Shown here one piece after another: positions 33,221-44,152 of a stretch of 64,000 bases of DNA (its first letter is position 1; each line of letters opens with the position of its first letter). The translations under genes were made by a program, and so were the position numbers. The stretch is from NCBI GenBank assembly GCA_013423325.1, contig BLJB01000117.1:1-64000 (forward strand), written 5' to 3'. Under the pieces are notes generated by a model. The model made no database searches. It was not told the DNA's origin and worked only from the letters and a program-made list of their open reading frames with translations. Origin of the DNA: Usnea hakonensis. Its lineage: Eukaryota > Ascomycota > Lecanoromycetes > Lecanorales > Parmeliaceae.

Positions 33221-33820
33221 TTATTTCCTGACAAACACGGTTGGATCTTTATACTTGTGCCTTGCTTTCACCTAATAGTAGCTCCAGCTCAGGAGCAACA
33301 CGCTCGTTAAGTTGAGGATACTCCAGTTTATATTCTGCTCTATTGGACTTCTCTCTGGTGGGAGGGATAATATTATATAGCTGAGCATTAGAAACAACAA
33401 GGATAGGATGCTGACCACTAAACAGTTCTTACCAAGGGAAAATGATACTTCAAGAACCGTCGCCCCTTGGAGCATATCAGGGACATTGAGCCAATGGAGA
33501 TCATGTAAAATGACAGGAGCGCGACTGTGCCAAGAGCGGTGAGTTGATTGAAAGCGATGGTTGAACCGAACAAGATGCTAATAAGGAAGATCGAGAAGAC
33601 CGTGGTGGCGAGGATGGCATTATGAGGAATGTTCCAGCCAGGGGCGACTTAGGACGAGTCATAGTTGTAAGTCTACTCTACAACAATCTGGAAGCGTGCT
33701 TGCCTTCTCACAGCAAGTGTGGAACGGAACACCATTATTTCTGGCGAATGAGAAGATTTAGCGGGAGGCAGTGGTCAACTTTGAGGACGATATTGACAAA
33801 AATGAGGACCAAGGATCGTT
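33221..33820 (-). pseudogene. Decayed amino-acid (GABA-type) permease, C-terminal half
   Basis: On the minus strand the reading is recognisably an amino-acid/choline-type permease. TTASR then FSFARNNGVPFH lies near 33770, followed by WNIPHNAILATTVFSIFLISI and AFNQLTALGTVALLSFYMIS. After a change of frame near 33450 come SFSLGKNCLVVSILSLLFLM and NINWSILNL, ending in a VKARHKYKDPTVFVRK tail. Lesions seen are a TAA inside the TTASR/FAR segment, a frameshift near 33450, and TAG at 33272 just before the conserved tail, whose own stop is at 33221. The N-terminal transmembrane helices could not be traced with confidence upstream of 33820. It is therefore a relic, not a working transporter. Confidence 0.75.
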
Positions 33821-34516
33821 TGAGAAAAGAGCAAGGTATTATCAGAACCTGAGTGAAGATGGCTCTGATAGTATGGCGCTTACCAGTATCGCTCCTGGGA
33901 ATTGATCGCGCGATGTCATAAGATGCAAACAGGGACAGATGAGCCTGACGTTAATGTCGTGTAACGAGTTGTCCTGTGCAAGCAGTAAGCCTTGTAATAG
34001 GGTATGAGATAAAGAGCCAATGATGTTTGGTTGCAGTCTTATCATTGTCTAGTCTCTCGGATGTTGGATTAAAGCGGGGGATACTCGTACCTTTATGCAC
34101 CCGAAAATGCTAGCGCCTTCTTATCAAAAAGCTGATTGGCTGATTGCCTCGTATTGTTACCGCTGTATAGATGTCCGCACAATCCGAGTGTATCCAGGCT
34201 GTTGTAATGAAGAGGGTTACGTAAGTACATAAGGTACTTACTTTGAATAAATAGGGCTGAGGCTATGGATAGCGCTGTGGAACGGTAGAGTGCATTTGCG
34301 GGTAAATACGAGTATCTTCCTGTTCTAATTTCTAACTTTCGGACTACTATATCATCAACTGAAACGAAAGTGTTTGGACGCGCGGCCACCGCTCCGACAT
34401 TTCTTGTGCGTTATTCGTTATTCGTAGATCGAGGTCATGTATCATATAAACCAACGGGTAGCCACAATGATCGGAGAGGACTTCGATATCACTTTCATTC
34501 GTGATATACTACTGGC
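33821..34516. other. Intergenic, may hold unrecognised permease remains
   Basis: Minus-strand frames at 33842-34045 and 34093-34389 could be the eroded N-terminal part of the permease, but no motif confirms it. A palindromic TACGTAAGTACATAAGGTACTTA motif lies near 34218-34240. Confidence 0.4.
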
Positions 34517-35585
34517 ATGGCTGCAATTACACGTTTCTACCAGCGAGCGAAGAATTTCGTCCATGCATTCCAGGCGTTGGCCATTGTCGTCGGAGCTTGC
34601 TTGACCATCGCCATATTTGCCAAAGGAGCGCATAGTGACGGGCGCATCAATTATTACTTCGCACTGGTATGAACATTCAGTATCTCAATGTAGATGAAGT
34701 CAAAGTTGACAGCCAAAGTGCCTCATTACCATTGCTGTCCTTGTATATCAGGCAGCCTTTCCGATTTTCCCACGAGTCAAACGCTTCTCTCATGCTTACG
34801 CCCACGCCATTGTCGACCTCGTCTTTTGCATCCTCTGGTTTGCTGCTTTTATCGGAGATGCAATCTGGGTAAAGGACGGGAGCCGGATGCCCGCAAAGTC
34901 CACCTGTGAACTTTTCGACCCCACCTACGGCCCAGTGAGCACGTGCAAGTTTGCGATGGGGGCCTTGATCGTGGGCGTGATTGTCTGGGTGTCGTTTGGG
35001 CTTACGACTGCCATATCCATGTACGGTGTCTCTTACTTTCGCAAGAATGGCCATCTACCTGATGGGTCGACCAAGGCCCCACAACCTGTGACTGCTGAGA
35101 CTGGAGATGACGATACCTATAATCTTACTGCGAACGCCGATGATTGTCTCGAAGGGGCTTCGGGAAGGCAAGAGAGGCCGCCCTATCGCCGCGATCAGGA
35201 TGAGATGTCGTCTCTACACTCCGGCCCAGAACACGCTGGAGGTCTTCAACCGGTCGGTGTGACTAACCGAACTCCTACCCCCAACCTCTACATGGATCAT
35301 TCTTCCGAGCCAGCGGTTACCAGCTACCATGGCAGTACGGGCAAAGATTACGCCTCAACTACACCCACGTCCCCGCCCGCCTACTCACAACAAAGGCTAC
35401 CGAGTCCACACTTCGAGAAATTCAATATGCAGTCGAATCAGAGCCATTTCGGAGGTGAAATAAACCCGGGACAGGTACTTGTTGGAGGGAATCCGTTTGC
35501 CGACGATTCAGCTCTTGCTCACAACCATGGGGGCTATGGAAGTGGTAATCACATTGGATTCCCGCAAGGTGATTATCATCGATGA
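34517..35585 (+). CDS. MARVEL-like four-helix membrane protein with long hydrophilic tail
   Basis: Exons 34517-34666 and 34752-35585 join in phase 0 to 327 aa. Four hydrophobic segments occupy about residues 15-140 (FQALAIVVGACLTIAIFA; an AFPIF/AHAIVDLVFCILWFAAFIG pair; ALIVGVIVWVSFGLTTAISM), with two cysteines in the loop before the last helix. This is the layout of fungal MARVEL-domain proteins that sit at membrane apposition sites. The C-terminal 190 residues are disordered, Ser/Pro/Gly-rich and end in a NPF-containing stretch (GGNPFADDS), a possible endocytic adaptor motif. The acidic DDDTYNL segment follows the last helix. Precise function is unknown. Confidence 0.82.
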
Positions 35586-36590
35586 GTGTGATTGGGTGAT
35601 GCGTTGTAAGGACGAAGGCTTTTTCGATGAGTAACAGTATGTAAGATTCAAGGTGACTGAATATGCCGTATAAGAACAAGATTAAACTCGCCCGAATGTG
35701 GCCTGCTTCAATTGCTATCGTGCTACTAGTCGAGAGTCTGACAACGTCTCACCATTATTGTTTCCTTGACCAGGCCGATGATGATAACTGCGGGAGACCC
35801 AGCATTGTCTGCCTACCGCGGTCATTGGATTTCTTCGACTTTTCCTCCAGATTTTGGTGAATGATTTTCCAACGCATCCCTTTTTCCGCAAATAATGAAC
35901 ATCCATATATGTCCCGTGAACGCAGTCGAAGCATATGGAAGCAGTTCTCATCTCGGAAGGTGATTATTATCCATGACCGAGCTACCCAGTGTACGTATGT
36001 CATAGTATATTTGATACAAACCATATGTCTTCGTACGCACTACCAAGATCGTCATGGGTAATCATCGGCTAGATAAGACCTAGGGCGGTGTCTTTGAGGG
36101 ACGATAGGGTGGGCTTTGGGGTGTTGGTCTTCGAATCAATTGCGGTTTGGGCATTGAGCCTCAGCCTCCCGTGTCGTGCCTCAGCCTTCTCATCGTGGTA
36201 GCGGCAAGCCTGGCTACGATCCTTCACTGATGCCTGGTCTCGGTGTGAGATAATGGTCGTCTTAGCCTTGCTCAACTTCACCAGTTAGCAATAGTCTGAA
36301 CTCTTGGACACCCCTGCCAGCTACTTCGGCCCAATTTTATTACGCCATTAGAGTCTTTGGGGAAATCGATATTTTCTATAGCATCGATACCATATACTCA
36401 AGTTCTTCATCTCTGTGACATTCTGGATACCACAAGCCCGGCAATTTCAGTCATATATTCAGCCCGTTGAACCCTTGTTCGTACGTCGCGCTGCTGGCAA
36501 GCAACAATTATATCCAGGCTGTACACTACATATTACTGCCTCAAATCCTGCCTCGCGAAGTCAAAGCGGCCTATAGGATTTTGTCACAGC
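35586..36590. other. Intergenic, no supported gene
   Basis: A minus-strand frame at 36069-36281 contains YHDEKAEARHGR, which resembles charged stretches in small fungal proteins, but no start context or partner exon was found. Otherwise nothing was recognised. Confidence 0.45.
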
Positions 36591-36800
36591 ATGTCCTTAC
36601 CAACGACGCCCCGCCAGCTGGCCCCTAGATCAACACCAAGTTCTACGGGTTCAGGGTTAGATGAGTCTACAAAGGTCGCGCTTGCAGTGGGTATTGGGCT
36701 CGGCGTGCCAACCTTCATAGTGGCCGCTCTGACACTGTACTATGCATGGAAAGATGATCGCCGGCAAGAGAGAAGATGGTATAAATTTTGGCAGCGCTGA
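36591..36800 (+). CDS. Small single-pass membrane protein, hypothetical
   Basis: This 69-codon frame has a Ser/Thr/Pro-rich N-terminus, one glycine-rich transmembrane helix (about residues 28-50, VALAVGIGLGVPTFIVAALTLYYAW) and a basic tail (KDDRRQERRWYKFWQR). The GIGLGVP helix followed by a basic cluster is common in fungal type I membrane proteins and in tails of surface sensors. It may be a stand-alone micropeptide or the last exon of a larger gene whose first exons I could not find. No signal peptide was seen. Confidence 0.45.
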   Translation: MSLPTTPRQLAPRSTPSSTGSGLDESTKVALAVGIGLGVPTFIVAALTLYYAWKDDRRQERRWYKFWQR

Positions 36801-37237
36801 TAGCCACGGTTGATGATGGTAATTTCCTTGGGTCATCCGGAGGCAAGGCAAGAGTGTTCAAGATCTTAGGCCTTTTTGTAAGGCAAATAAGGTAGCTCAC
36901 TGACTGTATCTCCATTTTACTTGAATGAACCAGCGCTCATTAAAAGAACGCGGCCTCTGGTTGAAGACAATTCAGCTTTGAAGATTGCTCGTGTGAATAC
37001 TTGCTTAAATCTGTTCACTTGCAACAAGCTGTACTAGATCAGGTGCGGTACTCGTACTCCCCTGCTCACTCTGCGCGCGCTAGGGGTCTGGCCCTGTAAC
37101 CCTAACCCTAACCCAAAAAAGACTCGAGACCTGCCAAGCCTTTGGTTCGCGACATCGCGTCCTCTGCAACCCCTTAAAGATTCACTCGATTGTGAAATGT
37201 ATAATACATCATACGAACACCTCGTGCTTGAGTAGAT
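36801..37237. other. Intergenic and presumed APN1 promoter
   Basis: It contains a telomere-like repeat at 37097-37114 and no recognisable gene. Confidence 0.5.
37097..37114 (-). promoter_or_regulatory. Telobox: three TTAGGG-type units
   Basis: The plus strand reads TAACCCTAACCCTAACCC, 124 bp before the APN1 start. Short telomere-like repeats of this kind act in fungal promoters as binding sites for Myb/Rap1-type telobox factors. Here the role is inferred from position. Confidence 0.6.
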
Positions 37238-39317
37238 ATGAGATCCTCTCCCAGGTCACAGCGTCAGAGAGCAGCGGCAATTGAAGCCGTAGACTCTCCT
37301 ACTTCGAAAAGGACAACACGCGCAACTCGCACCCAAAACAGAATCACTGGGCTCGAAGCAAAAGTTGTCGAGGAAGAGAACAGGCCCAGTCTCCCCGATA
37401 GGATCGAGGAAATTGAAGCTGGTGTTACGGAGGAGGTTCGACCGGCGCAACCTAGGGAAGTTACTCCCAAGAAGCTCAACCATCGGAAAAAGATCAAGCG
37501 AGAGACAGAAAATTATCGAGACCAGGAGCCACAAGTGGATGAGGTTTCCCCAAATCCCAAGAGAATTCCCAAGGTAGAAGAAGAGGATCAAGAAATAGCT
37601 GATCCCAACATCAACGGAGACATCCCCAAGACAGCTAAGCGCAAGAGAACCGTTAAGACCGAGAAAGCAGAGATCGGAGTGCGCGAGCCATCGCCTCAAA
37701 AGACAAAGCGAAAGAGGGCCACAGAGGCAGAGATTGATCAGGCTGCTGAGGACAAAGTTTCACCCAAAAAGGCCGGACGCAAGACCAAGGCCGAAGAAGA
37801 GGACGAAAAAGCTGAAGAGGGCGTAGAGGGCCAAAAGAAGATAAAACGTAGGAGAAAGACCAAGGAGGAAAAAGAGGAGGAAACTATGCCCTTGGCTGCT
37901 CGTACCGAAAAGTTGCGCATGTTTGTTGGGGCTCACGTTAGTAGTGCAAAAGGTCGGTCCCTATCGATATATAGAGTAGCGTTAGAGCTGAGTCCAATAC
38001 AAATCTAGGAGTTCACAATTCAGTCACCAATTGCGTGCATATTGGGTGAATAGCCTCCAAGTCTTACAAACATGACACGACTGACAATTTGTCAGTGGAA
38101 ATGCCTTTGCTATGTTCCTCAAATCGCAGCGAAAATGGGAGAATCCCCCCTTACAACACGATCACAGAGACCAATTTCAAGCATTATGTCGGGAGCATAA
38201 GTACGACGCGGCAAGGTACGGAGCCAGCATCCGTCTCTAAAGCAGACTTGGCCGACTGTACTCATTGTCTTCCTATAGTCACGTCCTGCCCCACGGGTCC
38301 TATTTGGTCAATAATGCCCAAGAGGATGCCGAAAAAGCCACTCAAGCATATAACGCATTCCTAGACGATCTCCACCGCTGCGAATCTCTGTACGTGTTTT
38401 TGGAGTCCATGTTACCCCCATTGGAGCCTAGTCGTGAGCCCTGAGATGTCTTTCAGGAGTCTCCACCCCTTAATCACATACCCAAGCTCGCTACAATCCC
38501 ATGAATAATCAAGGCTGACTCCGAATTCACATTTAGCGGGATCAAACTCTACAACTTCCACCCTGGCTCGACTGGCAGTCAGCCTCGACCTTCGGCAATC
38601 GCCCGTATAGCGAAGGCCCTCAACCGAGCCCACGCAGCCACCAAGACGGTCATACCCGTCCTCGAAACCATGGCAGGCGGTGGCAACGTGATCGGCTCTA
38701 CGTTCCAAGACCTGCGCGACATAATCGCCCTCGTGGATGACAAGGAACGCGTCGGGGTATGTCTCGATACATGTCACGTCCACGCAGCGGGCTACGATCT
38801 GCGGGAACCCATCGCTTTCAAAAAGACGTTGGACGACTTTGACAATATAGTGGGGATGAAGTACCTATGTGCGCTTCACTTGAATGACAGTAAAGCACCC
38901 TTCGGTAGCCATAGAGATCTGCACCAGAACATCGGCCTCGGATTCCTCGGCCTGCGCGCATTCCATAACGTAATGAATGAGCTGCGATTCGAAGGATTGC
39001 CCATGGTTCTGGAGACGCCGATCGATCATAAAGACGAAGAGACTGGCAAGGATGTGGAGGATAAAGGGGTTTGGGCGCGAGAGATCAAGATGCTGGAAGG
39101 ACTGATTGGCGTGGATGCCGAGGGGGATGAATTCAAGGCGTTGGAGAAGGAATTGGCGGACAAGGGTGCCGAGGAAAGGGCGAAGTATCAGGAGCAGTTT
39201 GAGAGGAAGGCGGAGAAGGATAAAAAGGCTTTGGAAAAGGGACAGATGAAGTTGCAGTTTGGGAAGAAGCAGAACAAGGGAAAAGGGGCTAAAGACGGGA
39301 GTGATAGCGAAGCTTGA
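37238..39317 (+). CDS. APN1: AP endonuclease family 2 (endonuclease IV type), APN1
   Basis: Five exons (37238-37952, 38009-38045, 38096-38215, 38279-38389, 38537-39317) join in phase to 587 aa. The enzyme cuts abasic sites in base-excision repair. The catalytic TIM barrel begins at FVGAHVSSAKGG and continues through NAFAMFLKSQRKW, HGSYLVN, YNFHPGS, VLETMAGGG, GVCLDTCHVHAAGYD, HLNDSK, HRDLHQNIG and VLETPID. Together these supply the His, Glu and Asp zinc ligands of the family. The 230-residue N-terminal extension is very rich in Lys, Arg and Glu with KRKR-type clusters, likely nuclear targeting and DNA binding. The C-terminal tail is charged and coiled-coil-like. Exon 2 is only 37 nt and intron 1 has an unusual GTCGGT donor. 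Confidence 0.95.
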
Positions 39318-39730
39318 GATTCTTGTGTTGTGAAGCAATCATTAATCGCTACCTGAGAGTTTACTTGTTAGGACATCCAAGTACGAGCAATTTGAGGTTT
39401 TGCCTATGGCCTCTCTGTGTTCATGACGCGACGGCCTACCGGCGCTCCAGCATCTCCAAGCTGGGTGCCCTGCCCGGACCGGCGCAGGAGTATTGTCCCA
39501 GAAGCCTCGTGGTCTTCGTTCGCTCCTTTGTGGATCGGATCGCCTTTGAGGCCAAGGGACATCCAATCACTCAAGTATTTGATTTTCAGGCACCCAGACC
39601 GTGTCGACCTCCGTCGCTGAGCATGTGATTTCTAGTCTCTGTTAATTTTTCTGTGGACCCCCATTGCAACAAAGCTGTCTGGTAGAAGCTCAGGCTAGAA
39701 TTTCCCGTCTGGCCTCATACGATATCACAG
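39318..39730. other. Convergent intergenic region, no gene
   Basis: This 413-bp stretch lies between the 3' ends of APN1 and the RBM42-like gene. Short frames on both strands have no recognisable content. Confidence 0.5.
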
Positions 39731-40984
39731 CTATCCGAGCACCTTCAAGCCCCCTTTCGTCTTGGTTTGCTTTTTCTGGACACCAGCCCCAGTTCCACCC
39801 TTCCCCCCTCCTCCCCCTCCTTTTCCCCCTTTCCCATTCTTTCTCTTGTCCTGCGGTACCGTCGGCCTGATCTCCGTTGTACTCTTCCTCAAGAGCACAG
39901 GATGGCTTCCAATATATTTACCCTGCATGTCTCTCGCTGACTGAAAATACTCCTCTCCATCCACAAAGCTCACGAACCCGTATCCTTTGCTCTTTGTCGT
40001 CCGCTTGTCCCTCACTACCCTCGCTTTCTGCACTGAAGGATACTTCGAGAACGCTTTGAGGAGAGATTCGTCCGTGACTTCACCAGCAAGATTCCCAACA
40101 AACAAACGAAAATGGGCGGGATCCCACTCAAGTAGCGATGGATCCTGCCAAGTCTGTCCACCACCACTACGCACGACCGTTTTCTGCTTGCCATCTGCGC
40201 CTGTGACAACGGCTGCTACGCCACTATCGGCATTGGCTGCGGAACTCATAGCCGAGTTGCTCATCGAGGCACCAGCAACATCTTGTCGTACGCCCAATGG
40301 GGCTGTGTTCGCACCAGTCGAGGAAGCGCCACCCTCACCTCCAGTGCTGAATCTACTGAATGACCGACCCACAGTGCGGCTGCTGTCTGCATCCTTCCCC
40401 GCGTATGCACTTTGCCACTGCGCTATCTGGGCTTCCATTTCTGGGTCCACCTCTTGGCCTTGTCCAACAGCTCCACCCCGCCCTACGCCACCTTGTCCCG
40501 GTAGGGGAAATGGATTCCGGATTTGAGGTGGTGTAGGCTCGACATATGGTTCCTCAAAGGCTGGCTTTTGGAAATAGGATGGTGTTGGCGGTTGCTGGTA
40601 TGCTGGTTGTGCTTGGTATGCAGCATTGGAGTAGTTTGTCTGAGGAGCGGAGAAGCCTGTTGGCGGCGCAGGAGCTGCTGAGACAACAGGGCTATGCGTG
40701 CGGAACGGTTGACTGTTTGCGGCTACGGAACGTGGTTGGAAACCTGTGAAGCCTCCGAAGCCGCTCGGGGGTTGATTTCCCCCTGTCGTATTTGAAGTGC
40801 CATTGTAGCCACGGGTCCCCGGAGCGGACGAAAAAGTTGGGGTCGAGGAGGTAGTAGCGTTGAAGGATGGGGGTGGACCGGCAGAGGGTGGTGGTCGTGG
40901 GGGCAGCGAGGCGTGAGCTGGGGAGGTAGTGGATGAAGAAGAGGTTTGTGGTAGCCTCAAACCTGGTGGTGGTGGATATGACAT
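39731..40984 (-). CDS. RBM42: RRM RNA-binding protein, RBM42-like
   Basis: This is an intronless frame of 417 aa. The first 240 residues are Pro/Ser/Gln-rich and disordered. A single RNA-recognition motif lies at about residues 285-370, with RNP2 LFVGNL and RNP1 KSKGYGFVSF. It is preceded by the WQDPSLLEWDPAHFRLFVGN segment typical of RBM42 and followed by a conserved region (QGKYIGSHPVLLRKS). The C-terminus is Lys/Gly-rich (GKGGKGGGGGGKGG). RBM42 homologues associate with spliceosomal and hnRNP complexes. The start at 40984 gives MSYPPPPGLRLP, a typical opening. Confidence 0.9.
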   Translation of the reverse strand: MSYPPPPGLRLPQTSSSSTTSPAHASLPPRPPPSAGPPPSFNATTSSTPTFSSAPGTRGYNGTSNTTGGNQPPSGFGGFTGFQPRSVAANSQPFRTHSPVVSAAPAPPTGFSAPQTNYSNAAYQAQPAYQQPPTPSYFQKPAFEEPYVEPTPPQIRNPFPLPGQGGVGRGGAVGQGQEVDPEMEAQIAQWQSAYAGKDADSSRTVGRSFSRFSTGGEGGASSTGANTAPLGVRQDVAGASMSNSAMSSAANADSGVAAVVTGADGKQKTVVRSGGGQTWQDPSLLEWDPAHFRLFVGNLAGEVTDESLLKAFSKYPSVQKARVVRDKRTTKSKGYGFVSFVDGEEYFQSARDMQGKYIGSHPVLLRKSTTEIRPTVPQDKRKNGKGGKGGGGGGKGGTGAGVQKKQTKTKGGLKVLG

Positions 40985-41734
40985 GATGAACCGCTGTGCT
41001 GTAAAGCCTTTGGGTATGATGGACTAGGTACGTACCTCTCGCCTGAGTAGGACGGTTGTAGCGGGCCGACGGGGTTTCGATATGCTGTAGTAGGGTCGCC
41101 GAATGGCGCAAGGAGTAAGCGACTGAAATGATAATTGCCTCAGACTAACACACGGTTCGGATCAAATTTGCCAAAGTTGCCAAAGTCTTGAGTTGCACGA
41201 GTAAGGTAAGCAATGAAAGGTAAGGTAGTAGTAAGGTAGTCGGTGAGGTCGTTGTTGAATTACTCGGACGTGTGGTTCGCGCAGTAGAGAAAGACCATGG
41301 TATTGAAAGCTATTCTTAGTGTGGTCAGGTATTGTGATAAGTGCACCAATCATCGACCTTACTTTGATCATTAGTAATACTCGAGTGGTTGTTCGGATAT
41401 TCTTCCTAGCCTGACTTTAGTCTGCCTTAATTCACCGATTGGTCGTAGTCCCACCTATAGTAGTCCCACCTATAGTAGTCCCACCTATAGTTTACACGTG
41501 CAAGGGTTACAAAACGCTCGGATTTAGTGCCGACAAACTTCCCCCCCACCAAATAATAATTAGTCCCTTACAAAACGGGGTGAGGGTTTTATTTCTTTCT
41601 TCTTGTCTCGTCAGATTTACAGTTGCTTCTCTACTTCTCGATGCGTTGAAGAGAACAACCTACCATTCTTGACATTCCATTACTTAACTTGAACTTGCTA
41701 CCTACACAGCTCCAGAGCTATACCAGCAGCCAAG
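40985..41734. other. Divergent intergenic region between RBM42-like and GND1
   Basis: It carries the two promoters. A 15-bp triplicate lies at 41446-41490 and a run of GTAAGGTA-like motifs at about 41200-41240. No gene was seen. Confidence 0.5.
41446..41490. repeat. Three perfect 15-bp tandem units
   Basis: The unit TAGTCCCACCTATAG is repeated three times, about 245 bp upstream of the 6-phosphogluconate dehydrogenase start. Confidence 0.9.
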
Positions 41735-43615
41735 ATGACAGAAAAAGCAGTGTAAGTAGACCTATTTTCTTCCAATCCTGCATCCGGCATGCCCCGCTTC
41801 AACTTGACATACCATATCACCGGAGCAGTCGCTCTTCGACCTTCGTGCGCTTTAAAATACATCACTCACCATGCTCACTTGTAATGCTGAACCATGTTGA
41901 TGAGAATTCTGGGCTGACTGTAGCGCTCGTCTGGCCGGCATTAATGTCGGCGGACCTGCGTACATCTTTCCCAGTGGTGATTTCGGCCTCATCGGTCTGG
42001 CCGTTATGGGTCAAAATCTTCTCCTGAATGTTGCCGATCATAAGGAGTTCAACGTCGTGGCTTTCAATCGCACCGTGGAAAAGGTTGACCGGTTCATGGA
42101 CAATGAGGCGAAAGGTTTGTCGGTACCCATGCCTCCCTAAATGGAGAAGGAAGGCATTACTGATGCCAGTGCATAGACTACAAAAACATCGAGGGAGCCC
42201 ACTCCATCCAGGAATTCGTTCTGAAGCTTAAGAAACCCCGTCGTATCATGCTTCTTGTAATGGCCGGTAAGCCCGTTGACACCTTCATCGAAAGCCTACT
42301 GCCTTTCGTCGAAAAGGGTGATATCATTATCGACGGCGGAAATTCGCACTTCCCTGACACCAATCGCCGAACACGAGCTCTCGCGGAGAAGGGCATTCGA
42401 TTTGTAGGCACAGGTGTGTCTGGTGGCGAAGAAGGTGCTCGTTACGGACCTAGCCTCATGCCCGGCGGGAATGAGGAGGCCTGGCCCTATATCAAGGATG
42501 TCTTTCAATCAATTGCTGCCAAAAGTGACGGTGAGCCTTGTTGTGACTGGGTAGGCGACGAAGGCGCTGGTCATTATGTTAAGATGGTCCACAACGGCAT
42601 CGAGTACGGAGATATGCAGCTGATCTGCGAGGTATGATGACCACAGATTGTATGTTCGCCTATGGTGAGCTCATACGAGTTGTAGGCATACGACATCATG
42701 AAGCGTGGCTTGGGCCTCTCTGCCAAAGAGATGGCGGATGTGTTCGCGGAGTGGAACAAAGGTGTCCTCGATTCTTTTCTCATTGAAATTACCCGTGACG
42801 TTCTTCGGTTCGACGATGACGACGGCACACCATTGGTGGAAAAGATTCTGGATTCTGCCGGGCAGAAGGGTACAGGCAAATGGACAGCAATCAATGCCTT
42901 GGATCTTGGTATGCCCGTAACTTTGATTGGCGAGGCTGTCTTCGCGAGGTGCTTGAGCTCTCTCAAACAAGAGCGTGGCCGTGCAGCAGGATTACTCGCC
43001 GGTCCAACGCCTAAATTTGAAGGAGACAAGAAGACATTCCTCGCCAATCTCGAGCAAGCTTTGTACGCTTCCAAGATTATTTCCTATGCTCAAGGCTTCA
43101 TGTTGATCCAGAATGTACGTTTTCTCGTCTTTCTCGCAGTATCTCGTCAACTTTGCCATTAACCTCAGGTGTAGGCTGCCAAAGAATACAAATGGAAGCT
43201 CAACAAGCCTTCCATCGCTTTAATGTGGCGTGGTGGGTGCATCATCCGATCAGTGTTTCTGAAGGACATCACTTCTGCATATCGTAAGAACCCAGACCTC
43301 GAGAATTTGCTCTTCGACGACTTTTTCAATAAAGCCATCCACAAGGCACAAGACGGCTGGAGAGACATTGTCAGCAAGGGTGCGTTGTGGGGTATCCCCA
43401 CACCCGCTTTTAGTACCGCTCTCAGCTGGTACGATGGCTATCGAACGAAGGATCTCCCAGCAAACCTTTTGCAGGCACAGAGAGATTACTTCGGTGCTCA
43501 CACATTCAGGATTAAGCCTGAGCAAGCTAGCAAGAAGTATCCTGATGGTAAGGATAACCACGTCAACTGGACCGGCAGAGGCGGCGACGTATCAGCATCT
43601 ACCTACCAAGCCTAG
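41735..43615 (+). CDS. GND1: 6-phosphogluconate dehydrogenase, decarboxylating
   Basis: It is the third enzyme of the oxidative pentose phosphate pathway and makes ribulose 5-phosphate, CO2 and NADPH. Five exons (41735-41751, 41975-42114, 42177-42631, 42686-43114, 43175-43615) join in phase to 493 aa, the usual length. The first exon is 17 nt (MTEKA plus two bases), so the real start is separated from the Rossmann motif GLAVMGQN by a 223-nt intron. Family signatures seen are IIDGGNSHFPDT, the GTGVSGGEEGARYGPS substrate loop, and KMVHNGIEYGDMQ with the catalytic lysine. The C-terminal helices and the RTDYFG-like QRDYFGAHT segment are intact. Confidence 0.97.
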
Positions 43616-44152
43616 GGGACTTTGCCAGCCCTCAAATATGGGGAATCGCGCCGGTATTTAGAATTCACCATAGTCATGGTGCAAATCTTAAAATGAGAAC
43701 ATGAATGTACCTATAAAAGTCAAGAAGAATGAACTGACATGACCTCGTCTATCGACTGCTCAGTAATAAATATAATCGCACTACTACCAACGGAAAAATG
43801 TTCGTATCCATTGTGTTCTGTGAAGGTTGATATTGTTCCTGATTCGGTCCTCTCTGTCGCTGTAGTCGCTGGGTGGCTGGCTCATTGGTGGACCCTGGAC
43901 TGCCAAGACTGCCAAGACTGCCAAGACTTACTACACTGAGTGCCCTCCGTACTCTAGCACCTCGGCAATGTCCACCTGCAACTTGTCATCGGACGGAGCT
44001 ATAAGCGTAGTAGACAGTGCCATTGTGAAGCAGTGGTACTTGACATTACTCTTGTGTCTATCAATACAGTGGCGACTTGCCTTTAATTAAGAGCGTGGAA
44101 GACTGTATTCTAGTCGCTCGTGCTCCAAAGAGCGCTTGCCGGATGGACCCCC
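43616..44152. other. Intergenic, no gene
   Basis: It includes a 9-bp tandem repeat (TGCCAAGAC three times, 43901-43927) and a CTCCGTACTC motif near 43948. Confidence 0.5.
43901..43927. repeat. 9-bp unit repeated three times
   Basis: TGCCAAGAC occurs in three perfect tandem copies, about 225 bp before the transporter start at 44153. Confidence 0.85.

Noticed and set aside
36069..36281. Minus-strand frame with YHDEKAEARHGR
   Set aside because: Charged motif resembles small fungal proteins, but there is no start context or partner exon.
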